Shown here piece by piece: positions 7,672 to 16,347 of a stretch of 64,000 nt of DNA; positions within the stretch are counted from its first letter, which is position 1, and the number at the start of each line of letters is the position of its first letter. Below the pieces are notes generated by a model. The model was not told the origin of the DNA. It made no database searches and saw nothing but the letters and a program-made list of their open reading frames with translations. The DNA is from Pseudomonas sp. BSw22131 (GTDB lineage Bacteria; Pseudomonadota; Gammaproteobacteria; Pseudomonadales; Pseudomonadaceae), in contig NZ_CP113949.1 in the NCBI RefSeq assembly GCF_026810445.1, positions 5,259,501 to 5,323,500 of the forward strand. Direction: 5' to 3'. Made by a program: the position numbers and the translations under genes.

Positions 7672-8595
7672 TCAGTAGATCGAAGGCACGACCATCTCTC
7701 GCGGGACTGGCGCACGCAGGTAATTAGCGTTGTATTCCCGGGCGGGTAGCTCGATCTGCTGCGACTCGATTTCACCGCGCGGGATCTGCTCAAGCAAGTG
7801 ATGAATGCAGTTCAGACGGGCGCGCTTTTTGTCGTCGGCTTCGACAATCCACCACGGTGCGACATCGGTGTGGGAGCGCGTCAGCATTTCCTCTTTCGCG
7901 CGTGTGTAATCTTCCCAGCGACGGCGGGACTCGAGATCCATTGGCGACAGCTTCCACTGTTTCAGTGGGTCATGAATGCGCATCAGAAACCGCCGATACT
8001 GCTCATCGTCGGTGATGGAAAACCAGTATTTGATGAGGATGATGCCGGAGCGCACCAGCATCTTTTCGAACTCGGGCACAGTGCGGAAAAACTCTTCGTA
8101 CTCCTCGTTGCTGCAGAAACCCATCACGCTTTCGACGCCCGCACGGTTGTACCAGCTGCGGTCAAACAGCACCATTTCGCCCGCCGCTGGCAGATGCGAA
8201 ACATAGCGCTGAAAGTACCACTGCGTGCGCTCGCGCTCGCTGGGTGCGGTCAGCGCCGCCACCCGCACCACGCGCGGATTGAGCCGCTGGGTGATGCGTT
8301 TGATAGCCCCGCCCTTCCCTGCCGCATCGCGGCCCTCGAACAGCACGACAACTTTGAGCTTCTGGCTGACGACCCAGTCCTGCAACTTGACCAGCTCGCC
8401 CTGCAATCGCAGCAATTCACGGAAGTAAACGCGGCGGTCAATGCCTTTCGGGACCTCTTCACCCAGGTCGGACAACAGCGCATCCAGGCGCGCATCGTCG
8501 TATTCCATCTCCAGTTCTTCATCGAAGCTGTCAAGGATATCGTCGTGCATATAGCGTGCGGTTTCGGATAAATCCAGATGCTGGCTATCGGTCAT
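7672..8595 (-). CDS. ppk2: Polyphosphate kinase 2
   Basis: A 307-residue PPK2 family kinase, which moves phosphate between polyphosphate and nucleoside di- or monophosphates. Walker A is EGRDAAGKGG (residues 87-96), the Walker B block is LFDRSWYNRAG, and the lid module RRRWEDYTRAKEEM is present. A single PPK2 domain points to a class I type enzyme acting on nucleoside diphosphates. The N-terminal 40 residues are acidic and variable. The ATG is preceded by GGGAG. The stop codon is three bases from the stop of the convergent FUSC gene. Confidence 0.92.
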   Translation of the reverse strand: MTDSQHLDLSETARYMHDDILDSFDEELEMEYDDARLDALLSDLGEEVPKGIDRRVYFRELLRLQGELVKLQDWVVSQKLKVVVLFEGRDAAGKGGAIKRITQRLNPRVVRVAALTAPSERERTQWYFQRYVSHLPAAGEMVLFDRSWYNRAGVESVMGFCSNEEYEEFFRTVPEFEKMLVRSGIILIKYWFSITDDEQYRRFLMRIHDPLKQWKLSPMDLESRRRWEDYTRAKEEMLTRSHTDVAPWWIVEADDKKRARLNCIHHLLEQIPRGEIESQQIELPAREYNANYLRAPVPREMVVPSIY

Positions 8596-8689
8596 GGCTG
8601 GGCTCCCGGCGAGTATTCAAAGGGTCAGGGAGCAGATTTAGACAGGTATGAGTGACAGCTATGTGACGAAGGGATGACGGCGCGGAAAA

Positions 8690-8820
8690 GTCCTGCATAT
8701 ATCGACGATCGCTGGAACGAGCAGGCGACGATCCGACTTGCCAACGACGCTAACAACGCGGCAGGTCAGGTACATCGCACTGCGAGCTTCGCGGACAAGC
8801 CTCGCGCCAGCAGGCATTCA
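8690..8820. repeat. Degenerate REP-like sequence downstream of the DeoR-type gene
   Basis: Stretches GCTGGAACGAGCAGGCGACG and GCGAGCTTCGCGGACAAGCC resemble decayed halves of a REP doublet between ppk2 and the deoR-like gene. Similarity is weak. Confidence 0.3.
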
Positions 8821-8831
8821 ACACCTGAGGC

Positions 8832-9605
8832 TCAAGCGATAATGGCCATCTCAACCGTAATCTGCTGATTCGCCCGAAACGGTGCCAGCAATGCTTCATC
8901 CGACTGCGATGACGTGATCAGCGTCCACTCGCGCTCTATCGGAGTCCAGTGCTGCTGGCGCGCGCGTCCCAGCTTGTCGGAATCGGCGAGCACGAAAATC
9001 TGCGCCGCGCGCTTGATGATGCATTCCTTCAGATACGCCTGCTGATCGCTGGCCTCGCACAGCCCGAACTCGGCCACCACGCCATCGGCACCGAGAAATG
9101 CCTTGTCTACGCTCAAACGGCTCAGCGTCAGTTCCGCCAACGGGCCCAGCGTGCTCATGCTCGAACCGCGCAAATCGCCACCGATCATCGTCAGACGAAT
9201 CCCCGGCGCGTTGGCCAATGTCATCACCGCCAACAGGTTATTAGTGACGACGTGGACGTCCTGCCGCGAACAAAGGTGCAGCGCCAACGCAGCACAGGTC
9301 GTGCCACCATCGAGCAGGACCGTGTCGCCATCCTGAACGTGCACGGCGGCGGCTTTCGCGATGGCGTCTTTCTGATCGCGCTGCGCTGACTTGCGCTCTT
9401 CCAGTGACGCTTCCGGCTCGTGCATCCCGACCAACGCGGTTGCACCGCCGTGGGTGCGCACCAGATGGCGCTGCTTGGCGAGCATGGTCAGGTCGCGGCG
9501 AACCGTGGCTTCCGACACCCCCAGGGCGGCACTCAGCTGTTCGACATTGGTGTCGCGGGCGCGAACCAGTTCGAGAATCGCGCGGTGGCGGTCGGTCGCT
9601 TTCAT
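8832..9605 (-). CDS. DeoR family transcriptional regulator of the acid-sugar operon
   Basis: The product is 257 residues from the ATG at 9605 (TGAGG six bases upstream; the longer frame has no ribosome site). Residues about 3-55 form the DeoR helix-turn-helix (HRAILELVRARDTNVEQLSAALGVSEATVRRDL), followed by RTHGGA and the DeoRC sensor domain, an ISOCOT-like fold with the typical LLDGGTT and VVTNNL motifs that binds a phosphorylated sugar. It lies 54 bases after pdxA2 and is probably co-transcribed, so it likely controls its own operon in response to a phosphorylated acid-sugar intermediate. The effector is inferred. Confidence 0.9.
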   Translation of the reverse strand: MKATDRHRAILELVRARDTNVEQLSAALGVSEATVRRDLTMLAKQRHLVRTHGGATALVGMHEPEASLEERKSAQRDQKDAIAKAAAVHVQDGDTVLLDGGTTCAALALHLCSRQDVHVVTNNLLAVMTLANAPGIRLTMIGGDLRGSSMSTLGPLAELTLSRLSVDKAFLGADGVVAEFGLCEASDQQAYLKECIIKRAAQIFVLADSDKLGRARQQHWTPIEREWTLITSSQSDEALLAPFRANQQITVEMAIIA

Positions 9606-9659
9606 GGGGGGCCTCATTGCAAGAAGGCCTGCGATCTTACACGACCGCATGCCCCTACC

Positions 9660-10661
9660 TCATCCCCGGCGGGTGGCCAACTCAGCCCCTTGACGCAAAG
9701 CTTCCAACAAGCTGCGCTCATCGGCGATGCCTTTGCCAGCGATGTCGAAAGCAGTGCCGTGGTCGACCGACGTACGAATCACTTCCAGCCCGACCGTGAC
9801 ATTGACACCCGCTTCCAGCCCAAGAACCTTCACTGGACCGTGACCCTGGTCATGGTACATCGCCACAACCAGATCGAAATCGCCGCGCCCGGCACGGAAA
9901 AACAGCGTATCGGCAGGCAGCGGACCCGTGATGTCCAGGCCTTGAGCTTGAAGAATCTTCACCGCCGGAATGATCTTCTCTTCTTCTTCGCCGTAGCCGA
10001 ACAGACCGTTTTCGCCCGCGTGCGGATTGATGCCGCAAACGCCAATACGCGGTTTCGCGATGCCGGCCTTGATCAGCGTCGCATTGCCGCGCTCGATGGT
10101 GCGTTGCACAAGGCCCGGCTCAATTTTGCGAATCGCATCGATGAGGCCCATGTGCGTAGTGACGTGTATCACCCGCAGTTGCGGCGCCACCAGCATCATC
10201 GACACCTCTTCGACGTTGGTCAGGTGCGCGAGCATTTCGGTGTGACCCGGATACTTATGACCACCGGCGTGCAACGCTTCCTTATTCAACGGCGCGGTGC
10301 AGATGGCGTCGATCTGCCTGGCTTCGGCCAGTTGCACGGCGCGTGCGATGTATTGATAGGCAGCATTTCCTGCAATCGGAGAAAGCTGACCAAACGGGAG
10401 GTCATCCGGGATCAGGTCCAAGTCGATGCAATCAATCGTGCCTGGCTCATACAACGCCTCGGACGCCTCCTTGATGCGACGGATTTTTGCGTGGCCTTTT
10501 ACGATGACGTTTGCTTGCTCCAAGCGCCGGGCGTCGCCCACCACCAGCGGACGACACTGTTGATAAACGATGTCGTGGGTCAGGCTCTTGACGATGACTT
10601 CCGGACCAACGCCAGCGGCGTCACCCATGGTGATGCCGATAATCGGGAGATAATTGCTCAT
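9660..10661 (-). CDS. pdxA2: PdxA2-type 4-phospho-threonate dehydrogenase
   Basis: A 333-residue PdxA family metal-dependent dehydrogenase (GDAAGVGPEV near residue 13, TAPLNKEALHAGG, HVTTHM, GINPHAGENG, AMYHDQGHGPVK are all family blocks). Because it overlaps the DUF1537 kinase gene dtnK by 4 bp and is accompanied by a KdgT permease, it is better assigned as PdxA2, which oxidises and decarboxylates 4-phospho-D-threonate or -erythronate to dihydroxyacetone phosphate, than as the vitamin B6 enzyme PdxA. The stereochemistry of the substrate cannot be read from the sequence. Confidence 0.88.
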   Translation of the reverse strand: MSNYLPIIGITMGDAAGVGPEVIVKSLTHDIVYQQCRPLVVGDARRLEQANVIVKGHAKIRRIKEASEALYEPGTIDCIDLDLIPDDLPFGQLSPIAGNAAYQYIARAVQLAEARQIDAICTAPLNKEALHAGGHKYPGHTEMLAHLTNVEEVSMMLVAPQLRVIHVTTHMGLIDAIRKIEPGLVQRTIERGNATLIKAGIAKPRIGVCGINPHAGENGLFGYGEEEEKIIPAVKILQAQGLDITGPLPADTLFFRAGRGDFDLVVAMYHDQGHGPVKVLGLEAGVNVTVGLEVIRTSVDHGTAFDIAGKGIADERSLLEALRQGAELATRRG

Positions 10662-11953
10662 GACTTTTTACCTTGTTGCGCAGGAAAAGGGGGTGTTGAG
10701 CCGTTGGCATAAGCCGCAGGCTCGGCGGCATCGCTCAGATGGAGCCATGACGCATAAAGCGCGTGATCAGTGCCGAACGCACCGGCCTTGGTGATGACAC
10801 CTGGCTGATGACCGTCGCGACTAGCAACCGGGTGCCCGAAAGCAACACCGGCTTCGATTTCACAGAGTAATTTCAGGCTGCCAATGCCCACAGCGCCGAG
10901 CATGGCCCGCGCGGTTTCGCCACCCGTTGCGACCAGCCCGCCGACCTTGTCGAAGTATGGACGGATCATGTTTGCCAATGAGGTCGACAGCTGCCCGCCC
11001 TCGGCCGGATCGAATGCATCGTCACGACCGATACGCAGCAGCAAATCGTCGCCGCGCCCAAGGTGCTCGCCGATGCGTTTTTCCCAACTCGCCCATGCCA
11101 GATGGCGAGGGCCTTCGCGGAGTACGGCAGGTGCAACGATCATCTCGTCGATGCCCGCGCGCTCTTTGAGCATCGTGCATTGACGCTCGGAAACACTCGA
11201 CAGGCTGCCGACCAGCACCAGAATCGGCGCATGCTTCTCGCGCCTGAAAGCAACGCTGCGCACTGCGACTTCGAAGACATCCGGCAAAGCCGCGATCTCA
11301 CGGGCGAGGCCGCCAGAACCGACCCAGAACAAGGGCGTAGTGAGCTGTGTGGTGACAAGCGCCAGCCTGCGCAAATCATCGGCGGTCTGGGCGTCAACGA
11401 TCAGCGCCTGAACCCCGTTTTTGGCGACCTCGTCAATGTGTTCGGCCAGCTCGGAGAGCTCGCCACGCAGAATGGCCAAGGGCAGTTTGGAGGTGCGAAG
11501 ACCAGCCGTTTCAAGCATTGCGTCGAGGTCGGCGCTTTGGTCGGTATGTTCCAGTTTCCAGGTGTCAGTGGTCTCTAGCGGTTGGCCGTTAACCCACACG
11601 CGGCCTTCAAGCGTGGTCCTGCCGGTCGCCGGAAAAGCCGGTGCAACAATCGCCAAACCTGCCACGGCCTGCAGCCCGGCAACTTCCGCGGCCCAATTGC
11701 CGCGCAGCGTCGAATCAATCTTTTTGTACAGCTTCTGGCCTGTTTTCAACAGTGTCTGGCAGGCAACCACGGTGCGTTCAGCGGCGGCGTCGGGGGAAAG
11801 ACGACGAGTGTCGGTGTCGATGGCAATCACTTGTGCGTCACCGGCATCGAGGGCCGTATCGAGCGTAACGACAGTGCGCAATCCGGCAGTGGCGAAAGCG
11901 ATCGCGCAGTCCGCAGCACCCGACAGATCGTCGGCGATGATCAGCAATGTCAT
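10658..11953 (-). CDS. dtnK: Four-carbon acid sugar kinase (DUF1537 family, DtnK-like)
   Basis: A 431-residue kinase of the DUF1537 family. The N-terminal domain opens with [15 protein letters not shown] and contains [11 protein letters not shown], the substrate-binding signature; the C-terminal domain carries the nucleotide site [12 protein letters not shown] (near residue 345) and [13 protein letters not shown]. Members phosphorylate D-threonate, D- or L-erythronate or 3-oxo acids at the 4-hydroxyl. ATGA overlaps link it both to the kdgT gene upstream and pdxA2 downstream, so translation is likely coupled. Kinase class is confident, exact acid sugar is not. Confidence 0.9.
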   Translation of the reverse strand: MTLLIIADDLSGAADCAIAFATAGLRTVVTLDTALDAGDAQVIAIDTDTRRLSPDAAAERTVVACQTLLKTGQKLYKKIDSTLRGNWAAEVAGLQAVAGLAIVAPAFPATGRTTLEGRVWVNGQPLETTDTWKLEHTDQSADLDAMLETAGLRTSKLPLAILRGELSELAEHIDEVAKNGVQALIVDAQTADDLRRLALVTTQLTTPLFWVGSGGLAREIAALPDVFEVAVRSVAFRREKHAPILVLVGSLSSVSERQCTMLKERAGIDEMIVAPAVLREGPRHLAWASWEKRIGEHLGRGDDLLLRIGRDDAFDPAEGGQLSTSLANMIRPYFDKVGGLVATGGETARAMLGAVGIGSLKLLCEIEAGVAFGHPVASRDGHQPGVITKAGAFGTDHALYASWLHLSDAAEPAAYANGSTPPFPAQQGKKS

Positions 11954-12954
11954 CGAACGACCTCCCGCTCGGCGACAACACTCGGCTCACTCTCACCGTG
12001 ACGCGCTTTGTAGCGCTTGGCGACCATGGAGGTAAGAATTGGCGAAAGCACCGCCGTGACCACTACGCAGGCGGCCACCAGCAAGGTCGCGGTACTTGCC
12101 GCATCGGCGTAGACCGGATTCGCCGCAGCGACCAGCGCCGGGACCGCCGCCGCATTGCCCGCAGTGTTGGCTGCCGCGACACCTGCCACGCCTGTGCCTC
12201 CCGAAAGACGGTCCGCGAAGTACAGCGGAATACCGGTGACCAGCACCACCGCAACGCCAAGGCCGATGCCCAGCAAACCGGCCTGCCAAACCTTGTGCAG
12301 GTCCAGACTCGCACCCAGCGCCAAGGCAAAGAACGGGATCATCACCGGCACCGCTTTGGCGAGAAAGTCGCGCATCTCGCGATCCAGATTACCCAGCAGC
12401 ATGCCCAATAGCAGCGGCAAGATCGCACCTACCAGTGTTGGCCACGGAAAGGCAGCCAGCCCTGCCACACCCAAAGTGACCATGGTCAGGAACGGCCCCG
12501 ATTCCAGAGACATCACCGAGTAAGCGCCCACGTCTTCCGAACGACCATATTGGCCCATAAGCGCCATGTACAGACCGCCGTTGGTATCGTTCATGGCCGC
12601 GACGACCGCCAGGGTTGAGATCCCCGCGAAGATGCCCGAGCTAATCGGCTGTTCCCCGAGAAAATGACCCATGATCACGCCAATCAGTACCGCCGTGCCG
12701 ACCTTGGTGGCAAACAGCACGCCGCCCTTTTTCAGCAAATACGGGGTGGCCTTGACGTCGATGCTCGCGCCCATGCAGACATAGAACACAGCCAGAATCG
12801 GCAGGGAACCGGTAAAGAGGGCATTAGTGAACGAGCCGAAGAATTTCGGCATGTCAGGCAGGAAGGTTGCGACCAGCGAACCGATGAGCAGAGGCACGAT
12901 CATCATGCCGCCAGGTACGCGTTCGATACTGCGTTTTATTGGGATTTGGGCCAC
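11950..12954 (-). CDS. 2-keto-3-deoxygluconate permease family transporter (KdgT-like)
   Basis: A 334-residue membrane protein with about ten hydrophobic segments, of the KdgT family of proton symporters. Blocks such as [17 protein letters not shown] and [23 protein letters not shown] are family signatures. In acid-sugar operons with DUF1537 kinases and PdxA2 these permeases import the four-carbon acid sugar rather than ketodeoxygluconate, and I infer that here. The start is GTG at 12954 with a strong AAGGAG seven bases upstream. It is the first gene of the kdgT-dtnK-pdxA2-deoR operon. Confidence 0.88.
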   Translation of the reverse strand: MAQIPIKRSIERVPGGMMIVPLLIGSLVATFLPDMPKFFGSFTNALFTGSLPILAVFYVCMGASIDVKATPYLLKKGGVLFATKVGTAVLIGVIMGHFLGEQPISSGIFAGISTLAVVAAMNDTNGGLYMALMGQYGRSEDVGAYSVMSLESGPFLTMVTLGVAGLAAFPWPTLVGAILPLLLGMLLGNLDREMRDFLAKAVPVMIPFFALALGASLDLHKVWQAGLLGIGLGVAVVLVTGIPLYFADRLSGGTGVAGVAAANTAGNAAAVPALVAAANPVYADAASTATLLVAACVVVTAVLSPILTSMVAKRYKARHGESEPSVVAEREVVR

Positions 12955-13015
12955 GCGAGTTCTCCTTATTTTTATAGGTTGATTGCAGCAACAAGCGTTC
13001 AGCCATGAGCGAAAC

Positions 13016-13111
13016 GATCATGAACATGATCAACTTGGTCAAAATAGCTTATGCCATCTCCTCAAAACGCGCAAACCGATCATTTTTTTGCTTGATTTGA
13101 GCATACTCAAA
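13016..13111. promoter_or_regulatory. Two palindromes in the kdgT / AsnC-regulator divergent promoter region
   Basis: The divergent intergenic region holds GATCATG-AA-CATGATC (13016-13031) and TTTGAG-CATA-CTCAAA (13096-13111). Both are good dimer-type operators. The first is about 60 bp upstream of kdgT, the second about 65 bp upstream of the AsnC-type gene. One is likely bound by the DeoR-type product and the other by the AsnC-type product, but I cannot say which. Confidence 0.45.
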
Positions 13112-13173
13112 CGCGCAGGTCTGTAATCCCTCCCCCTGAGATAAGATTCCCACCTGCCCGAGGAGATTCACTC

Positions 13174-13635
13174 TTGCCCAATACCCGTCCGCCCGCCCTG
13201 GATGACATCGACCGCCAACTGATCGCCGCGCTGCAAATCAACGCGCGCGAACCGGTGGCTATGCTGGCCCGGCAGTTGGGCGTCGCCCGAACTACTGTGA
13301 CCTCCCGGCTCGCACGACTGGAAAAGGCCAGGATCATCACAGGGTATGGCGTGCGCCTGAGCCAACGTGTGGTCGATGGCGGTTTGCAGGCTTACGTCGG
13401 GATCACCGTTCAACCGCGCTCGGGCAAGGAAGTGCTGCGACGGCTCAGCGTGCTGACGCAGGTGCAGCAGTTGTGCGCGGTCAGTGGCGAGTTCGATTAC
13501 GTGGCTTGGCTGCGCACCGATTCGCCCGAGCAACTGGACCAGTTGCTCGACTTGATCGGCAGTGTGGACGGCGTCGAGAAAACCACGACATCCATCATTC
13601 TCAGCAGCAAAATTGATCGTGGTCAGCCAGTTTGA
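13174..13635 (+). CDS. Lrp/AsnC family regulator next to davBA
   Basis: A 153-residue regulator with an N-terminal AsnC-type helix-turn-helix (DDIDRQLIAALQINAREPVAMLARQLGVARTTVTSRLARLE, about residues 9-50) and a C-terminal RAM/AsnC effector domain. The start is TTG at 13174, supported by GAGGAG eight bases upstream; no in-frame ATG lies near. It precedes davB by 120 bases in the same direction, the order also seen in P. putida, so it is probably the lysine- or aminovalerate-responsive regulator of davBA. Effector not established by the sequence. Confidence 0.9.
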   Translation: MPNTRPPALDDIDRQLIAALQINAREPVAMLARQLGVARTTVTSRLARLEKARIITGYGVRLSQRVVDGGLQAYVGITVQPRSGKEVLRRLSVLTQVQQLCAVSGEFDYVAWLRTDSPEQLDQLLDLIGSVDGVEKTTTSIILSSKIDRGQPV

Positions 13636-13755
13636 CGGCAAGCTTCGTCAGTTCGCACAGATTCTCTACAAAATGACGACATTCTGCGTCTTATTAACGT
13701 CTCAACTGTTATTTAGACTTGTCCTCTTTCGCGCACCAGTCGAACAAGGTCAGCC

Positions 13756-15450
13756 ATGAAGAACAATCGCCATCCCGCCGACGGAAAAAAACCGATCACC
13801 ATCTTTGGCCCGGACTTCCCGTTCGCCTTCGATGACTGGATCGAACACCCTGCGGGACTGGGCAGCATCCCGGCTGAAAACCATGGCGCCGAAGTCGCTA
13901 TCGTGGGTGCAGGCATCGCCGGGCTGGTCGCCGCCTACGAACTGATGAAACTGGGCCTCAAACCTGTGGTGTACGAAGCCTCGAAAATGGGCGGTCGCCT
14001 ACGCTCGCAACAGTTCGAGGGCGCCGAAGGCATCATCGCCGAGCTGGGCGGCATGCGCTTTCCGGTGTCGTCCACCGCGTTCTATCACTACGTCGACAAG
14101 CTTGGCCTTGAGTCAAAGCCGTTCCCCAACCCGCTGACTGCTGCGTCCGGCAGTACGGTCATCGATCTGGAAGGCACCACGCATTACGCACAGAAGCTGT
14201 CGGACTTGCCTGCGCTGTTTCAGGAAGTGGCTGACGCCTGGGCCGACGCGCTGGAAGCCGGCTCACAATTCGCCGACATCCAGCAGGCGATTCGCGACCG
14301 TGACGTCCCACGCCTCAAGTCACTGTGGAATACGCTTGTGCCGTTGTGGGACGACCGCACGTTCTACGATTTCGTCGCCACCTCCAAGGCATTCGCCAAG
14401 CTGTCGTTCTATCACCGTGAAGTGTTTGGTCAGGTCGGGTTCGGCACCGGCGGCTGGGACTCTGATTTCCCCAATTCGATGCTGGAAATTTTCCGGGTCG
14501 TAATGACCAACTGCGACGATCACCAACACCTGATCGTAGGCGGCGTCGAGCAAGTACCACTTGGCATCTGGCGTCATGCGCCGGAACGCTGCGCTCACTG
14601 GCCCGAGGGCACGACCCTGTCCTCGCTGCACCACGGCGCGCCACGCACCGGCGTAAAACGTATCGCGCGCGCACCCGATGGCAGTTTTGCGGTGACCGAC
14701 AACTGGGGCGACACCCGGCACTACGCGGCAGTCCTGACCACCTGTCAGAGCTGGCTGTTGACCACCCAGATCGAGTGCGAAGAAACGCTGTTTTCGCAAA
14801 AAATGTGGATGGCGCTGGACCGTACTCGCTACATGCAGTCGTCGAAAACCTTCGTGATGGTCGACCGTCCTTTCTGGAAAGACAAAGACCCGGAGACCGG
14901 TCGCGACCTGATGAGCATGACCCTGACAGATCGTCTGACACGCGGCACTTATCTGTTCGATAACGGCACCTACGCCAATGGCGAAGAGAAGCCGGGCGTG
15001 ATTTGCCTGTCGTACTCGTGGATGAGCGATGCACTGAAAATGCTGCCGCAACCCATCGAAAAACGGGTAAAGCTGGCACTTGATGCGCTGAAAAAAATCT
15101 ACCCGAAAGTCGATATTGCTGCGCGCATCATTGGCGACCCGATCACCGTTTCGTGGGAGGCCGATCCGCATTTTCTCGGTGCATTCAAAGGCGCGTTACC
15201 AGGCCATTACCGCTACAACCAGCGCATGTACGCGCACTTCATGCAAAAGGACATGCCTGACGACCAGCGCGGCATTTTCATCGCAGGCGACGACGTCTCG
15301 TGGACTCCCGCCTGGGTCGAAGGCGCTGTGCAGACTTCGCTGAACGCGGTGTGGGGAATCATGACTCACTTCGGCGGCAAGACCCACGAAGAGAACCCGG
15401 GGCCTGGGGACGTGTTCGATGAACTCGGTCCGATAGTGCTGCCGGAATAA
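13756..15450 (+). CDS. davB: Lysine 2-monooxygenase (flavoprotein)
   Basis: A 564-residue flavin amine oxidase family monooxygenase. The FAD dinucleotide motif is VAIVGAGIAGL (residues about 48-58), with the second binding block GGRLRSQ and ELGGMRFP, and the C-terminal FAD motif GIFIAGDDVSWTPAWVEGA. The sequence matches P. putida DavB as I remember it almost along its entire length, and the next gene is davA. The enzyme oxidatively decarboxylates L-lysine to 5-aminovaleramide in the cytoplasm, the first step of the aminovalerate route. A tryptophan 2-monooxygenase role is less likely because of the davA-type amidase neighbour. Confidence 0.92.
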   Translation: MKNNRHPADGKKPITIFGPDFPFAFDDWIEHPAGLGSIPAENHGAEVAIVGAGIAGLVAAYELMKLGLKPVVYEASKMGGRLRSQQFEGAEGIIAELGGMRFPVSSTAFYHYVDKLGLESKPFPNPLTAASGSTVIDLEGTTHYAQKLSDLPALFQEVADAWADALEAGSQFADIQQAIRDRDVPRLKSLWNTLVPLWDDRTFYDFVATSKAFAKLSFYHREVFGQVGFGTGGWDSDFPNSMLEIFRVVMTNCDDHQHLIVGGVEQVPLGIWRHAPERCAHWPEGTTLSSLHHGAPRTGVKRIARAPDGSFAVTDNWGDTRHYAAVLTTCQSWLLTTQIECEETLFSQKMWMALDRTRYMQSSKTFVMVDRPFWKDKDPETGRDLMSMTLTDRLTRGTYLFDNGTYANGEEKPGVICLSYSWMSDALKMLPQPIEKRVKLALDALKKIYPKVDIAARIIGDPITVSWEADPHFLGAFKGALPGHYRYNQRMYAHFMQKDMPDDQRGIFIAGDDVSWTPAWVEGAVQTSLNAVWGIMTHFGGKTHEENPGPGDVFDELGPIVLPE

Positions 15451-15478
15451 TCAACGGGTAATCACGAGGAATCCCACG

Positions 15479-16291
15479 ATGCGCGTCGCTTTGTACCAAT
15501 GCCCACCGTTGCCGCTGGACGTCAGCGGCAACATTCAGCGCCTCAAGGTGCAGGCGGCAAACGCGGCCGCGCAAGGTGCAGAATTACTGGTATGCCCGGA
15601 GATGTTCCTGACCGGTTACAACATCGGCGCCGAGGCTGCACGGTCCCTTGCCCAATCGTGCGACGGACCGGCAGCGCTGGAGATCGCAGCGATTGCGCGG
15701 GCGTCAGGGATTGCCATCCTTTATGGCTACCCGGAGCGCAGCGCCGACGATCACATCTACAACGCCGTGCAACTGATCGACGCCGAGGGCAGACATCTCT
15801 GCAATTACCGTAAGACGCATCTGTATGGCGAGCTGGATAAATCCATGTTCGCGGTTGCCGAAGACCACTTTCCCGTTATCGACTTCAAGGGCTGGAAGCT
15901 GGGCTTTCTGATTTGCTACGACGTCGAGTTCCCCGAAAACACCCGACGCCTGGCCCTGGCCGGCGTGGACCTGATGCTGGTGCCGACCGCCAACATGGCG
16001 CCCTACGAGTTTGTCGCCGAAGTCACCGTGCGTGCGCGCGCATTCGAAAACCAGTGCTACCTGATCTACGCCAACTACTGCGGCAGTGAGGGCGATATTC
16101 ACTACTGCGGTCTGAGCAGTGTGTGCGCGCCTGACGGCAAACAGATCGGCCTGGCGGGCGATGAAGAAGCCCTGATTGTGGCGACACTGGACCGGCAAGT
16201 GATGCACGACTCACGCACCATCAACACGTATTTCGAGGATCGCAGGCCGACGCTTTACTCGGGACTGAGCAAGGACAGACCTGTCCGATAA
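15479..16291 (+). CDS. davA: 5-aminovaleramidase (nitrilase superfamily)
   Basis: A 270-residue nitrilase-superfamily amidase with its full Glu-Lys-Cys triad: Glu41 (CPEMFLTGYN), Lys112 (YRKTHL) and Cys146 (ICYDVEFPE). It hydrolyses 5-aminovaleramide to 5-aminovalerate, the second step of lysine degradation after DavB. It starts 28 bases after davB behind an ACGAGGAAT ribosome site and ends 56 bases before pqqF. Normal length for the family. Confidence 0.92.
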   Translation: MRVALYQCPPLPLDVSGNIQRLKVQAANAAAQGAELLVCPEMFLTGYNIGAEAARSLAQSCDGPAALEIAAIARASGIAILYGYPERSADDHIYNAVQLIDAEGRHLCNYRKTHLYGELDKSMFAVAEDHFPVIDFKGWKLGFLICYDVEFPENTRRLALAGVDLMLVPTANMAPYEFVAEVTVRARAFENQCYLIYANYCGSEGDIHYCGLSSVCAPDGKQIGLAGDEEALIVATLDRQVMHDSRTINTYFEDRRPTLYSGLSKDRPVR

Positions 16292-16347
16292 TGCGCTGTG
16301 AACGTTTTCCGATACCATGACGCTCTTTCCCTGGCCGGAAAACCGTC

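Noticed and set aside
9420..10712. 430-codon plus-strand frame
   Set aside because: It is antisense to pdxA2 and part of the deoR-type gene, both clear family members.
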